Part shown: positions 1 to 8,526 of the stretch, piece after piece | How the letters are laid out: every line of letters starts with the position of its first letter | Position numbering within the stretch: position 1 is the stretch's first letter | DNA from: Streptomyces liliiviolaceus | GTDB taxonomy: Bacteria > Actinomycetota > Actinomycetes > Streptomycetales > Streptomycetaceae | Length of the DNA: 64,000 nt | Direction: 5' to 3' | Assembly: GCF_018070025.1 (NCBI RefSeq) | Contig: NZ_JAGPYQ010000002.1 | Span: 2,418,001-2,482,000, forward strand | Program-made: the position numbers and the translations under genes | The notes under the pieces: model-generated | Databases searched by the model: none | Told to the model about the DNA's origin: nothing | Seen by the model: only the letters and a program-made list of their open reading frames with translations

Positions 1-2
1 CC

Positions 3-722
3 GGCAATATCCGCAACGACGCACTCGATCCGGATCACCGGTTCGCCTCCATGCCGCTCTACATCCTCAACCAGGACGGGAAGCAGGGCATGACCAGGCG
101 CCAGTGCACCGGGCAATACAAGATCAAGCCGATCAAGAAGAAGGTCCGGGAACTCCTCGGATACCCCTACCCACAGCGGATCCCGAACGGAATTTTCGTC
201 GAACAGTGGGTCGGCATATCCACCGACGAGTTCCATCGCGCCAAGGACGCCGACGTCCGCTACATGCGCAACCGGCACCCGCTCATAGACCTCAACTGGT
301 CGCGCACGGACGCCACCCGGTACCTGGATTCCATCGGCCTCGAAAGCACTCCGAAGTCGAGCTGCCTGGGCTGTCCGTTCCACGGTAACGCGCAGTGGAG
401 ACATATCCGGGACACCAGCCCCGCAGAGTGGCAGGACGTCGTGGAATTCGACGCCGCCATCCGGGCGGGAAACGCCCGGGCGAACGCGAGCGGCAACCCG
501 CTGCTGGGGCAGGCGTTCCTGCACCGCTCCCGCGTGCCCCTCGACCAGGCTCCCATCGACCACGTCACCGCCGCGGAACAGGCCGCGCGCCAGCACGAAC
601 CGCCCGACTCCGAGGACGCCGACGAGGTGGAGCAGGGGGTGGTGGACGGCTGCTCGCCGTGGGCGTGCCGCGGGGAGGCGGACGCCGAACTGGTGCAGGA
701 CGACTTCGGGCTGACGTCGTGA
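3..722 (+). CDS. PAPS-reductase-like (adenine nucleotide alpha-hydrolase fold) protein, 5' end outside window
   Basis: The reading frame is already open at base 3, so the start lies upstream of the window; about 239 residues are visible. The part around CTGQYKIKPIKK and the cysteine pair in CLGCPFHG match the phage and actinobacterial branch of the phosphoadenosine phosphosulfate reductase family. That branch binds ATP or PAPS, and several members act on nucleic acids rather than in sulfate assimilation. The stop overlaps the GTG start of the cytosine methyltransferase by 4 bp (719-722), so the two genes are probably translated together. No sulfate assimilation gene is nearby. A role in DNA or nucleotide modification is inferred from this pairing only. 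The C-terminal 60 residues are acidic and low-complexity. Confidence 0.7.
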   Translation, partial: GNIRNDALDPDHRFASMPLYILNQDGKQGMTRRQCTGQYKIKPIKKKVRELLGYPYPQRIPNGIFVEQWVGISTDEFHRAKDADVRYMRNRHPLIDLNWSRTDATRYLDSIGLESTPKSSCLGCPFHGNAQWRHIRDTSPAEWQDVVEFDAAIRAGNARANASGNPLLGQAFLHRSRVPLDQAPIDHVTAAEQAARQHEPPDSEDADEVEQGVVDGCSPWACRGEADAELVQDDFGLTS

Positions 723-1921
723 CGGTGGTGGATCTGTTCGCCGGGCCGGGCGGCTGGAGTCACGCCCTGGCCGTTCTGGGGGTCCGTGATGTCGGCCTGG
801 AGTGGGACCGGTGGGCCTGTACCACCCGGGCCCGGGCGGGTCTGTTGACGCTGCGGACGGATGTGGCGCTGTATCCGGTGTGGCCGTGGGTGGGCCGTAC
901 GCGGGGGCTGATCGCCAGTCCGCCGTGCCAGGCATGGTCGATGGCCGGCAAGCGTCTCGGACGGGTGGACCAGCCGCTCGTGCATCAGGCGGTCGCCGAC
1001 CTCGCCGCCGGACGCGATACCCGCGCCGCGCTACTGGCCGCCTGCCGGGACCCGCGCTCCCTGCTGGCCGCCGAGCCCATGCGTTATCTCTACGCCTTGC
1101 ACCGGGCGGGTGAGCCGGAGTGGGTGGCGATAGAGGAGGTACCCGACGTCCTGCCGCTATGGCGGCAGTACGCGGCCGTCCTGCGCGCCTGGGGATTCTC
1201 GGTGTGGGCCGGCATCCTCAACGCCGCCGACTACGGTGTCCCCCAGACCAGACGCCGGGCGATCCTTCTCGCCTCCCGCATCCGCACCGCCCAGCCGCCA
1301 CCTCCCACGCACGCCCGGGTCGCCGAGCCCGAGTCGCTGTTCGGCGCGGGTCGGGCCCGATGGGTCAGCATGGCCCAGGCCCTCGGCTGGGGCGCCACCG
1401 ACCGGCCCGTGCCCACCGTGTGCGCCGGCGGCGGGCCCGGCGGCGGCCCCGAGCCCTTCCCCTCCGGCTCCCGCCAGACCCTCATCACCGCCCGCGACCG
1501 CGGACTGTGGCTGCCACGCAACACCCCCACCAACGCAGCGCCCCGACCCGCCTCCAGCACGGCCACCCGCTGGAGGTGGGCCCTGCGCAGCAACAACCAG
1601 GCCAACGCCACCGTCCGGACGCTGGACGAGCCCGCCGGGACGCTGTTCTTCGGTCACCGCTCCAACGAATGCACCTGGATCGCCGAGCCCGTCCAGGACC
1701 CGCCCACCGAGGAGTCCCCGGCGGTGCCGGAACCGATCCGGATCACCGCCCGCGAGGCCGGACTCCTGCAGACCTTTCCCTCCGACTACCCCTGGGCCGG
1801 GAACAAGAGCCAGCAGTTCTCCCAGATCGGCAACGCCGTCCCCCCGCTGCTCGCCGCCCATCTACTGGCCCCACACCTCGAAACCCCCCTGGACCCCGAC
1901 GCCTTCACCCTGGCGGCCTGA
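719..1921 (+). CDS. C5-cytosine DNA methyltransferase
   Basis: A 400-residue protein that transfers a methyl group from S-adenosylmethionine to C5 of cytosine in DNA. The conserved motifs appear in order: motif I DLFAGPGG (residues 5-12), motif IV PPCQ with the nucleophile Cys70, motif VI EEV (139-141), motif VIII QTRRR (176-180) and motif X QIGNAVPP near the C-terminus. The GTG start at 719 is chosen because motif I begins almost at once after it and it forms a GTGA overlap with the upstream stop; the open frame extends upstream but encodes no family sequence. Its stop overlaps the next start (ATGA, 1918-1921 region). No restriction endonuclease gene is adjacent, so it may be an orphan or phage-type methyltransferase. 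The recognition sequence cannot be read from the protein. Confidence 0.9.
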   Translation: MTVVDLFAGPGGWSHALAVLGVRDVGLEWDRWACTTRARAGLLTLRTDVALYPVWPWVGRTRGLIASPPCQAWSMAGKRLGRVDQPLVHQAVADLAAGRDTRAALLAACRDPRSLLAAEPMRYLYALHRAGEPEWVAIEEVPDVLPLWRQYAAVLRAWGFSVWAGILNAADYGVPQTRRRAILLASRIRTAQPPPPTHARVAEPESLFGAGRARWVSMAQALGWGATDRPVPTVCAGGGPGGGPEPFPSGSRQTLITARDRGLWLPRNTPTNAAPRPASSTATRWRWALRSNNQANATVRTLDEPAGTLFFGHRSNECTWIAEPVQDPPTEESPAVPEPIRITAREAGLLQTFPSDYPWAGNKSQQFSQIGNAVPPLLAAHLLAPHLETPLDPDAFTLAA

Positions 1922-3042
1922 TGCCCCCTCCTCGCGATCCCGGCCAGGACGACCACCTCGCTCCCGGCACCGTCCCCGCACCGCGAGCGGTCTTCCACGC
2001 CGAACAGGCCCTCCTCGGCGCCCTCCTCCTCGAACCGCACCGCCGTGACACCCTCACCAACGTCACCGCCGACTCGTTCTCCACCGTCGAGCACACCGCG
2101 GTGTTCGCCGCCATCACCACGCTGCCCGCCCCCGTTCCAGACACCCACGCAACGGACACCACGTGGATCAACCAGGTTCTCGCCACCGCCCGTGAACAGG
2201 CCCGGGCGCTCACCGTGCCCTATCTGCACTCCCTCATCCAGGTCTGCCCCTGGCCGCAGCACGCACCGGCCTACGCACGGATGGTCGAGGCCGAACACGC
2301 CCGACGCCGTCTGCGCGCCAGCGCCGCGTACCTCCTGCACAGCGTCCACGACATCTCCCTCCCCCACCCCGTACACACCGTGCTCGCCGAAGCCGACACC
2401 CTCGCCGCGGTCGTGGACGACATCGCAACCCGTTTCCCACCGCGCGCCGGCCTCCTGCCCCGCACCCCACTCCCCCCGCCCGGCCCCACACCCGACCACG
2501 GCGAAGCGGTGCAGGAGGAGGAGCAGGCGCTGCTCGCGACGGCAGCCGCCCGCCCAGCGGACATCGGCTCCACACGATGGCTGCTGCCCGGGGACTTCGC
2601 CCAGCCCCTGCACGCCGGACTGTGGCAGTGCCTTATCGCCCTCGACCGCCGAGGCGAGCCCGTCGACCCCGTCACCGTCCTGTGGGAGGCCCAGCAGTAC
2701 GGCCTGCTAGACGACGGCAGCGCGCCAGACAAGATCTTGCGTCTGCTGGCCCAGCCGACTCCTTCCTCGGAGCACTGGGGCGAGCGCATCCTGCGGCGCT
2801 CCCTGCTGGCCACCGCCTCCGATGCCGCCCGCCGCATCACGGCTTACGCCGACGACCCGGCGAACACCCCGTCCCAGCTCGTCGTCGGCGCCCGCCGGGC
2901 GCTGGCCGACCTCGGTGCCATCCAAACCCGCTGGCAGCACGCCACCAGTGCAGTCCCGCCGCAGCGACCACGTCCCGCGCCCGCTCCCCGTGCCGGCCCG
3001 CCGACCACCACGGCCGCACACGCCACCCACACACCCCGCTGA
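1921..3042 (+). CDS. DnaB-like helicase N-terminal domain protein without helicase domain
   Basis: A 373-residue protein starting at the ATG that overlaps the methyltransferase stop. Residues about 20-130 (with the pattern AEQALLGALLLEP) and about 195-300 (EEQALLATAAARP) each resemble the DnaB N-terminal domain, the primase- and loader-contacting collar of the replicative helicase. No Walker A or RecA-like core follows; the C-terminus is Pro/Ala/Thr-rich. Stand-alone proteins of this kind occur in Streptomyces accessory DNA. It may bind the replisome or act as a decoy, but that is inference. It is probably cotranscribed with the two genes before it. Confidence 0.6.
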   Translation: MPPPRDPGQDDHLAPGTVPAPRAVFHAEQALLGALLLEPHRRDTLTNVTADSFSTVEHTAVFAAITTLPAPVPDTHATDTTWINQVLATAREQARALTVPYLHSLIQVCPWPQHAPAYARMVEAEHARRRLRASAAYLLHSVHDISLPHPVHTVLAEADTLAAVVDDIATRFPPRAGLLPRTPLPPPGPTPDHGEAVQEEEQALLATAAARPADIGSTRWLLPGDFAQPLHAGLWQCLIALDRRGEPVDPVTVLWEAQQYGLLDDGSAPDKILRLLAQPTPSSEHWGERILRRSLLATASDAARRITAYADDPANTPSQLVVGARRALADLGAIQTRWQHATSAVPPQRPRPAPAPRAGPPTTTAAHATHTPR

Positions 3043-3099
3043 CACAGCCCCACACGCCCAGCCCGACCCCCAGCTCAAGCCCAAGGAGACCACGCTCAC

Positions 3100-4470
3100 G
3101 TGAGCACCACACCTCACCTCGACGCGCATGTCCGCCTCGACACCCACCCCCACCACCCCAGCGCCGTCGTCGCCACCCTCACCGGCACCGCCCGGCACAT
3201 CGCCCAAGCACACCTGAGCATGCGCGGCTTCGAGTCCGTTGCCGCCGACACGCTGGTCATGGCCCGCATCGATCGCGAGGAACCGTACTGGGCAGAACGC
3301 GCCGCCGAAGCGCTCACCGCCGAGCGCATCACCTCAGAGATCACGCCCACGTTGCGCGAGGCCATCAACGAGGAGTGGACCTGGCCCGACTACCCCATGA
3401 GCTGGTGCACCCGCAGCGAGATCCGTGAAGTCTCCAACGAGGCCCAGAAGATCCACGACGACATCCGCCACGGCCGGCTCATCATCCACGCCCACGCTCA
3501 CGACGGCTCGACCACCAAGGCCGTCGGCACCTACCGGGACGGCAAAAGCGTCGTCCTGCACGGCGAAAACCACCTGCGCACCGTGGAATCTTCCTTCCAC
3601 GCAGCTGCCGACGCCCTCGCCGCGTTCGACCGCGTCCACCGTGGCACGGTGCGCTCCGGGCCTCCTCCACAGACCGACGTCGAGCGCCAGGCCGACGAAG
3701 CCCGCAGCACCCTCACCACTGCTCTCGTGGACGCCGGGCCGGCCCTCCCGCGCATCGAAACGGTGCCGGCCTATGCCGCCGACCCCGCCGACCACGACGC
3801 CGTCCTGGAGGCGTTCGTCAACGAACACGGCGACTGGGCGAAGTGGCGCACCTGGTCCGACCACACCACCCACCTCGTCCACGAGTCACAGACTCTGCGG
3901 GCCGAACTCGTCCACGAACCCGACCTCCGCGAGGCTGCCTGGACGTTCGCCGCCTACGAGACCCCCGTCTCCGACCGCATGTGGCACCTCACCCTCACCG
4001 CCGCCACCCCCGCCCCCCTGCTCCAGTCCCTCCTGATCAGCCTTGCCCACGGCGACGCCTGGGACACCGCGCTGGGCAGTCCCGCCATCGAGCGGACTGT
4101 TTCCGCCGCCACGCGGCCCCTCACCGACGCCGGCTGGAAGCACACCATCGACGGACGCCACATCCGCTGGCAGACCCACCACGGCGACGCCGGCGTCCAG
4201 TTCGATGTCTTCGCCGCCCAGGACTCCCACATCCACCTCACCGCCTGGACCCTGTGGGCCGGCCCCGACATCAACCACCCCACCTGGGCCATCCACGCCT
4301 CCCGCTACGCCCCCGCCCCGATCCTGGCCGCCCTCACCGAGGACCTCGCCCACAACACCGGCACCCGCCAGACACGCACCACCCGCACCGCACACCGAAA
4401 GAACCCCAGCACCACCGCACCGGCCCACCCGCCCGCGGCCGTTGGCCCTGCAGCCGGCCCCGCACGCTGA
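3100..4470 (+). CDS. DUF317 domain protein
   Basis: A 456-residue protein with GTG start at 3100, preceded by AAGGAG about 12 bp upstream. The C-terminal half (around WTLWAGPDINHPTWAIHAS, residues ~385-410) matches DUF317, a Streptomyces-specific domain of unknown function often found on plasmids and chromosome arms. An earlier, weaker copy of the same pattern may lie near residues 280-340. The N-terminal 200 residues resemble no family I recognise. It follows the DnaB-N gene by 57 bp and probably closes the operon. The last 40 residues are basic and then Pro/Ala-rich. Confidence 0.65.
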   Translation: MSTTPHLDAHVRLDTHPHHPSAVVATLTGTARHIAQAHLSMRGFESVAADTLVMARIDREEPYWAERAAEALTAERITSEITPTLREAINEEWTWPDYPMSWCTRSEIREVSNEAQKIHDDIRHGRLIIHAHAHDGSTTKAVGTYRDGKSVVLHGENHLRTVESSFHAAADALAAFDRVHRGTVRSGPPPQTDVERQADEARSTLTTALVDAGPALPRIETVPAYAADPADHDAVLEAFVNEHGDWAKWRTWSDHTTHLVHESQTLRAELVHEPDLREAAWTFAAYETPVSDRMWHLTLTAATPAPLLQSLLISLAHGDAWDTALGSPAIERTVSAATRPLTDAGWKHTIDGRHIRWQTHHGDAGVQFDVFAAQDSHIHLTAWTLWAGPDINHPTWAIHASRYAPAPILAALTEDLAHNTGTRQTRTTRTAHRKNPSTTAPAHPPAAVGPAAGPAR

Positions 4471-4588
4471 CCCAACCGTCCCGCACGCACAAGCGGCCCA
4501 CCGGCGCCCCCGGCCGGCACAGGACACTCGCCTCCCCAACGGAGGGAAAGACCATGCCCGGCATGGGGCAGCCCGCCCCAGGAAGCTC

Positions 4589-4927
4589 CTATTGAGCGTC
4601 AAGCCGTTCTCGTCGTCGGCTGAGTTGGTCCTCCAGCTCGGCGCGCAGAGCGTCCGCGAGAACACCGGTGCGGCCCCAGTCGACGATCTGCTGGGAGACG
4701 TCACGCACTTTGATGTTGGTCCGCATGGAGACGTCGCGGATGACCAGCCACGCGTCGTCAGGACTTAGCCTTCCCACCGCGAGCACCACGCCGATGGCCT
4801 GGTCCACCGTGGCGTGCGACCGCACCGCGCTTTTGAGCTGGTCGACCTCTTCCTGCAACTCCGCCACCTTCTGCGCGGTGGCGCCCGTTTCCGGGGAATT
4901 GCCGCCGTCAACGCGCGCGTCAAACAT
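4589..4927 (-). CDS. ANTAR domain protein
   Basis: A 112-residue protein. An ANTAR RNA-binding domain covers residues ~35-100, with the typical VDQAIGVVL and DAWLVIRDVS helices and a short coiled segment (QKVAELQEEVDQLKSAVRS) before it. ANTAR proteins bind tandem hairpins in RNA and act as antiterminators. The start at 4927 is preferred over the one 48 bp upstream because GGAGG lies 9 nt before it. There is no sensory domain, so it would need a partner or act constitutively. It is one of three ANTAR genes in this signalling block. Confidence 0.75.
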   Translation of the reverse strand: MFDARVDGGNSPETGATAQKVAELQEEVDQLKSAVRSHATVDQAIGVVLAVGRLSPDDAWLVIRDVSMRTNIKVRDVSQQIVDWGRTGVLADALRAELEDQLSRRRERLDAQ

Positions 4928-5088
4928 CACGAAGGCCCTCCAGGGTCTGGGGACGGTGCCCTTCACGTCCAGCATCCCTACAGGTCAGCATGGAATCAAT
5001 CGCCTCCCGTGCCTGTGTTCGATCGTCAAGTGAGCGGAGGTGAGCGGCGGCAGACCTCGCAGGCGGGGAAGCGTTCGAGGCATCGGAT

Positions 5089-5107
5089 GCTGTCCTTCTT
5101 GGACAGC
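5089..5107 (-). terminator. hairpin downstream of the phosphatase gene
   Basis: A perfect 7-bp stem (GCTGTCC / GGACAGC) closes a 5-nt loop, about 50 bp past the stop of the minus-strand phosphatase gene. It is consistent with a factor-independent terminator, without a clear T-run. Confidence 0.45.
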
Positions 5108-5154
5108 CCTTCCGCCATGCCGCAGGGCCCTGAGCCGATCTGTGCAACAGGCAC

Positions 5155-6504
5155 TCAGCGGTGTGGGGGCGGGCTGAAGCGGCTGGTGAAAATGATGATG
5201 TCGTCTTCGGGTTCGGTGCCGAAGGTGTCGAGGAGTTCGGTGCACAGGGCGTCGGGTTCTTCGGGGCCCGCCGCAGCGGTGGCGGCCATGAGCGTCAGGC
5301 GTTCGTCCAGGATCGTGTCGCGGGTTTCGATGAGCCCGTCACTGATCATGAGGAGTCGGCTGCCTGGCGGGACGGGGTGGGCGGTGGCTGGGGGCTGGGG
5401 CAGGCCCAGGCCCAGCAGGGGGCCGTGCTCGCTCAGGTAGCGGGGTGCGGTGCCGGGGGTGAGGAGCAGTGGGGGCAGGTGGCCGGCGTTGGCGATGTGC
5501 AGCCGGGTGTTGCCGGGTTCGACGAGGACGATGCAGACGGTGGCGGTCCATCCGGGCTGGTGCAGGCCGAGCAGGTGGTCCAGGTGCTGCAGCAGGATGT
5601 GTGGGGGGTGGTCCTGGGCGGCGTAGGCGCGCAGGGCGTGGCGGAGTTCGCCCATGACCATGGCGGCCTGCAGGGAGTGTCCGACCACGTCGCCGACGGC
5701 GAGGAGGAGTCCGTGCCGGGTGGTGACGGCTTCGTAGAAGTCGCCGCCGATCTCGGCGGTGGCGGCTGCGGGCAGGTAGCGCACGGCGAGTTCGGCACCG
5801 GGGACCTGGGGAAGGGTGGTGGGCAGGAAGGTGCGCTGCAGGGCCAGGGCGAATTCGTGTTCCTGGCTGAAGCGTTCCACGACGTCTTTGTGCTCGACGG
5901 TGAGTTCCGCGTACATGGCCATGACGCCGGCGTTGGTCTCGGTCAGTTCCTCGTTCAGGCGTTCCAGTTCGTCGCGCTGGGCGTGGGCTTCCTGGAGTGA
6001 GGCCATCAAGTCGCGGGTCTGGGCCCGGAGGTCGTCGATCGCAGTTGCCGGGCTGGCGGTTTCCAGGAGGGAGCGGACCTGGTCGGCCTTCAGGTCCCGG
6101 GCGGCGAGTTCGGGGATCGGGGAGGTGATCTCGATCCGGCCGCCGAGCCGGGCTCCGGGGCGCGCGGGGGCTGGTTCGTAGCGGGTCTGGGGCAGCAGGC
6201 GGGTGACGGCTGTCAGTGACTCCTGGCTGGGGGTCCGGTCGTCGTCCCACTGCAGCACGGTGTGGAGTACGGCGGGTTCCTGCTGCAGGCTGAAGAGCGC
6301 GGTCATCGCTGCGGGGCGCAGCAGGTCGCGTCCCAGTTCGCTCAGTGCGGTGGCCAGGCGTACCTGGTCGCGGCTGTCGAGGCCGACGGCCTCGGTGACG
6401 GTCTTGGCGTGGCGGCGCAACGCGAACACGTCGTGCTCGGTTCTGATCGACGTGATCAGGACCGGTGCCGAGCGAGCGCGGTGGCCGGCGCCGGGCGGGG
6501 TCAC
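5155..6504 (-). CDS. SpoIIE-family PP2C serine phosphatase (RsbU-like)
   Basis: A 449-residue protein, last gene of the rsbR-S-T operon; its GTG start overlaps the previous stop by 4 bp. Residues ~15-130 look like a degenerate RsbT-type ATPase fold, ~150-215 form a coiled coil rich in E/L/R, and ~235-445 are a SpoIIE phosphatase domain. Expected metal-binding motifs are present: EIGGDFYEA, VGDVVGHS, ISDGLIE and EDDIIIF. In related systems RsbU-type phosphatases dephosphorylate an anti-anti-sigma STAS protein after RsbT binds them. The operon position supports that role. The STAS target could be any of the STAS proteins encoded between 11.5 and 18.6 kb. Confidence 0.8.
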   Translation of the reverse strand: MTPPGAGHRARSAPVLITSIRTEHDVFALRRHAKTVTEAVGLDSRDQVRLATALSELGRDLLRPAAMTALFSLQQEPAVLHTVLQWDDDRTPSQESLTAVTRLLPQTRYEPAPARPGARLGGRIEITSPIPELAARDLKADQVRSLLETASPATAIDDLRAQTRDLMASLQEAHAQRDELERLNEELTETNAGVMAMYAELTVEHKDVVERFSQEHEFALALQRTFLPTTLPQVPGAELAVRYLPAAATAEIGGDFYEAVTTRHGLLLAVGDVVGHSLQAAMVMGELRHALRAYAAQDHPPHILLQHLDHLLGLHQPGWTATVCIVLVEPGNTRLHIANAGHLPPLLLTPGTAPRYLSEHGPLLGLGLPQPPATAHPVPPGSRLLMISDGLIETRDTILDERLTLMAATAAAGPEEPDALCTELLDTFGTEPEDDIIIFTSRFSPPPHR

Positions 6505-7715
6505 CGGGCCGCCTTGGCTATCACCACGCTGGCGTCGTCGCGGCGGGTTGCGGCCTGGCGCAGCAGGCCCGTGGCGATCACCGCGGGCGGGTGGTGCAGC
6601 AGGCCGGCCAGATCTGCTGCGCTCCAGCGGTCGCTGAGCCCGTCGGAGTGCATCACCAGCATCCCCTGGTCGGGCATGCGGTATTCGTGGGTGCGCAGCC
6701 GGTGCGTCGTGTGGCCGGCGATTCCCGGGTGGGACAGCAGACTCGCGCGGCTGGTCGGGGTGAGGAGGGTGGCGGTGATGTTGCCGGTGCCGCAGAACAG
6801 CACCCGCCCGCCGGGCTCCAGGCGGGCGATCGCGACGGCGGCACCGCGGGTGCCGCGCAGCGCCCGGTGCACCTCCTGCATCACCTGCTCAGGTGTGCGT
6901 CCCGTGCCGGTCCGCAAGGCGTTCACGGCCGCCTGCGCAGCCAGCGCGGCCAGCGGTCCGTGGCCCAGCCCGTCACAGGACATGACCAGCAGGCCCTCGC
7001 CTGGCCCGGGCACCGCGGCGTGTACCGGCGCGGAGGTGCCGGGACGTAGGGCCGCAGGCGGCTGCGCCTTCCGTACGCCGGTCATCGCCGACCAGTTTGG
7101 GCTCGCTGCGGCGGCCGGCTGCGGATCGGCGGGCCCCTCGCTGCTGGGTGCGGCTGCCGGTGTGTCGCTGCCGCTGTCGGTGCGTGCCGCCCAGGCGTCA
7201 CCGCAGGTCTGCTCACCGCTGATCGGCCTCGTGATGCCTCCGACGGGCGGTTCACTGCTCGCGGCGGATGGTGCGGGGTGCGGCCAGAAGCGGGCCAGCT
7301 GGATGGTGCCGGTGCCGGGCCGCGAGTGGACGTCGAAGGTGTCGGCCAGACGCCGGACCGCGCCCAGGCCGATGCCCAGGGTGCCGGTGGTGGACATGCC
7401 GTCCCGCAGGGCGGCCGGGACATCCGCCATCCCAGGGCCGCTGTCGACGGCGATCACCTCCACACCGGCCACCACGTCCGCTCCCGGTTCAGGCAGGTGG
7501 CGCAGGACGCGCAGCAAAAGGGCGCCGTCGGTGGCGTGCTTGGTGAGATTGGCCGCCAGTTCGGCGACGGCCAGGACCAGTTGGGCGGTGCGCTGCTCGC
7601 CCAGGCCGATACGCCGGCCGAGTGTGGCAGCGCTGCCGCGGGCGGCGTGGAAGCCGTCGCGGAACCAGGTCACGTCCTCGCAGTGCGCCAGCGAAAACGC
7701 GCGGGCGGTCATCAT
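6501..7715 (-). CDS. fusion of HATPase_c (RsbT/RsbW-like) and PP2C phosphatase (RsbX-like)
   Basis: A 404-residue protein. Residues ~1-140 are a HATPase_c kinase-like domain with the N-box (ELAANLTKHA), DSGPGM and a GIGLGAVRRL loop. After a low-complexity linker of ~70 residues, ~215-404 form a PP2C/SpoIIE-like phosphatase domain (SCDGLGHGP, HSDGLSDRW, RDDASVVI). This arrangement is known in actinobacterial and mycobacterial stressosome-linked loci. RsbX in Bacillus resets the stressosome by dephosphorylating RsbR and RsbS, and this is the likely job here. Tandem ATG codons overlap the rsbT stop; the upstream choice (7715) is used. Confidence 0.78.
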   Translation of the reverse strand: MMTARAFSLAHCEDVTWFRDGFHAARGSAATLGRRIGLGEQRTAQLVLAVAELAANLTKHATDGALLLRVLRHLPEPGADVVAGVEVIAVDSGPGMADVPAALRDGMSTTGTLGIGLGAVRRLADTFDVHSRPGTGTIQLARFWPHPAPSAASSEPPVGGITRPISGEQTCGDAWAARTDSGSDTPAAAPSSEGPADPQPAAAASPNWSAMTGVRKAQPPAALRPGTSAPVHAAVPGPGEGLLVMSCDGLGHGPLAALAAQAAVNALRTGTGRTPEQVMQEVHRALRGTRGAAVAIARLEPGGRVLFCGTGNITATLLTPTSRASLLSHPGIAGHTTHRLRTHEYRMPDQGMLVMHSDGLSDRWSAADLAGLLHHPPAVIATGLLRQAATRRDDASVVIAKAAR

Positions 7716-8125
7716 CGGGCCCACTTGGTGACGGTGACGGTGGTGCCCTGGCCGACGGTGCTGTCCAGGACGAAGTCGCTGACCAGCCGTCTGGAGCCGG
7801 ACAGCCCCAGTCCCATGCCCCCGCCCGAGGTCCAGCCGTCGGTCAGTGCCAGCTCCACATCCGCGATCCCTGGACCCCGATCGGTGAAGACCAGCCGCAC
7901 ACCGGGCAGGCCGCGTTCTTCCACCACAGAGGCGGTCATGCTGCCGCCGCCTCCGTGTATGAGGGTGTTGCGGGCCAGTTCGCTGGCGGCAGTGATCAGC
8001 TTGGTCTGCTCCACGAGGGAGAACCGGCACTCCTGGGCCAGTCCGCGCACCAGCTGACGGGCCTGCACCACCCCGCCGCTGGAGGTGATCTCCAATACCT
8101 CCGGGGTTCGGGAGGCGCTGCTCAT
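7712..8125 (-). CDS. rsbT: anti-sigma regulatory serine kinase RsbT
   Basis: A 137-residue HATPase_c protein of the GHKL fold. It has an N-box (ASELARNTLIHG), DRGPGI and a GMGLGLSGSRRL loop, which bind ATP. In Bacillus, RsbT phosphorylates RsbS and RsbR in the stressosome and, once released, activates RsbU. It overlaps rsbS by 4 bp (ATGA) and the fusion phosphatase gene by 4 bp, as expected for a stoichiometric complex. Length matches the family. Confidence 0.88.
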   Translation of the reverse strand: MSSASRTPEVLEITSSGGVVQARQLVRGLAQECRFSLVEQTKLITAASELARNTLIHGGGGSMTASVVEERGLPGVRLVFTDRGPGIADVELALTDGWTSGGGMGLGLSGSRRLVSDFVLDSTVGQGTTVTVTKWAR

Positions 8126-8526
8126 GCGCCAGCCGCGGCATCCGGCACGGTGCCCTCGATTCCACGCCCGGCACTGCCGTGGCCCAGTATCCGCAGGCCC
8201 TTGTCCAAGGTCAGCGCGGTCCGGACACCGCCGAGCGAGAGACCGAGCTCGACCAGGGTGATGGCGACCGCCGGGCGCATGCCCACCACGACGGTCTGCG
8301 CGTCCAGCAGCCGCGACAGCGAGGCGATGGTCGACAGCATCCGGCCCACGAACGAGTCGACGATCTCCACGGCGGTGATGTCGATGACCACTCCGTGCGC
8401 ACCGCTGTCCACCACCGCGGCGGCCAGGTCGTCCTGGAGCTGTACCACGTCCTGGTCGTCCAGGTCGGTCTGGATGGAGACCAGCAGTACCCGCCCGATC
8501 CGCAGAACGGGAACCTGCTCACTCAC
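8122..8526 (-). CDS. rsbS: stressosome scaffold protein RsbS (STAS domain)
   Basis: A 134-residue single STAS domain. The segment DITAVEIVDSFVGRML carries the serine (in DSF) that RsbT phosphorylates in characterised RsbS proteins. Together with RsbR it forms the stressosome shell that traps RsbT. GTG start overlaps the rsbR stop (GTGA). The C-terminal ~15 residues beyond the domain are Gly/Ala-rich. Confidence 0.88.
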   Translation of the reverse strand: MSEQVPVLRIGRVLLVSIQTDLDDQDVVQLQDDLAAAVVDSGAHGVVIDITAVEIVDSFVGRMLSTIASLSRLLDAQTVVVGMRPAVAITLVELGLSLGGVRTALTLDKGLRILGHGSAGRGIEGTVPDAAAGA

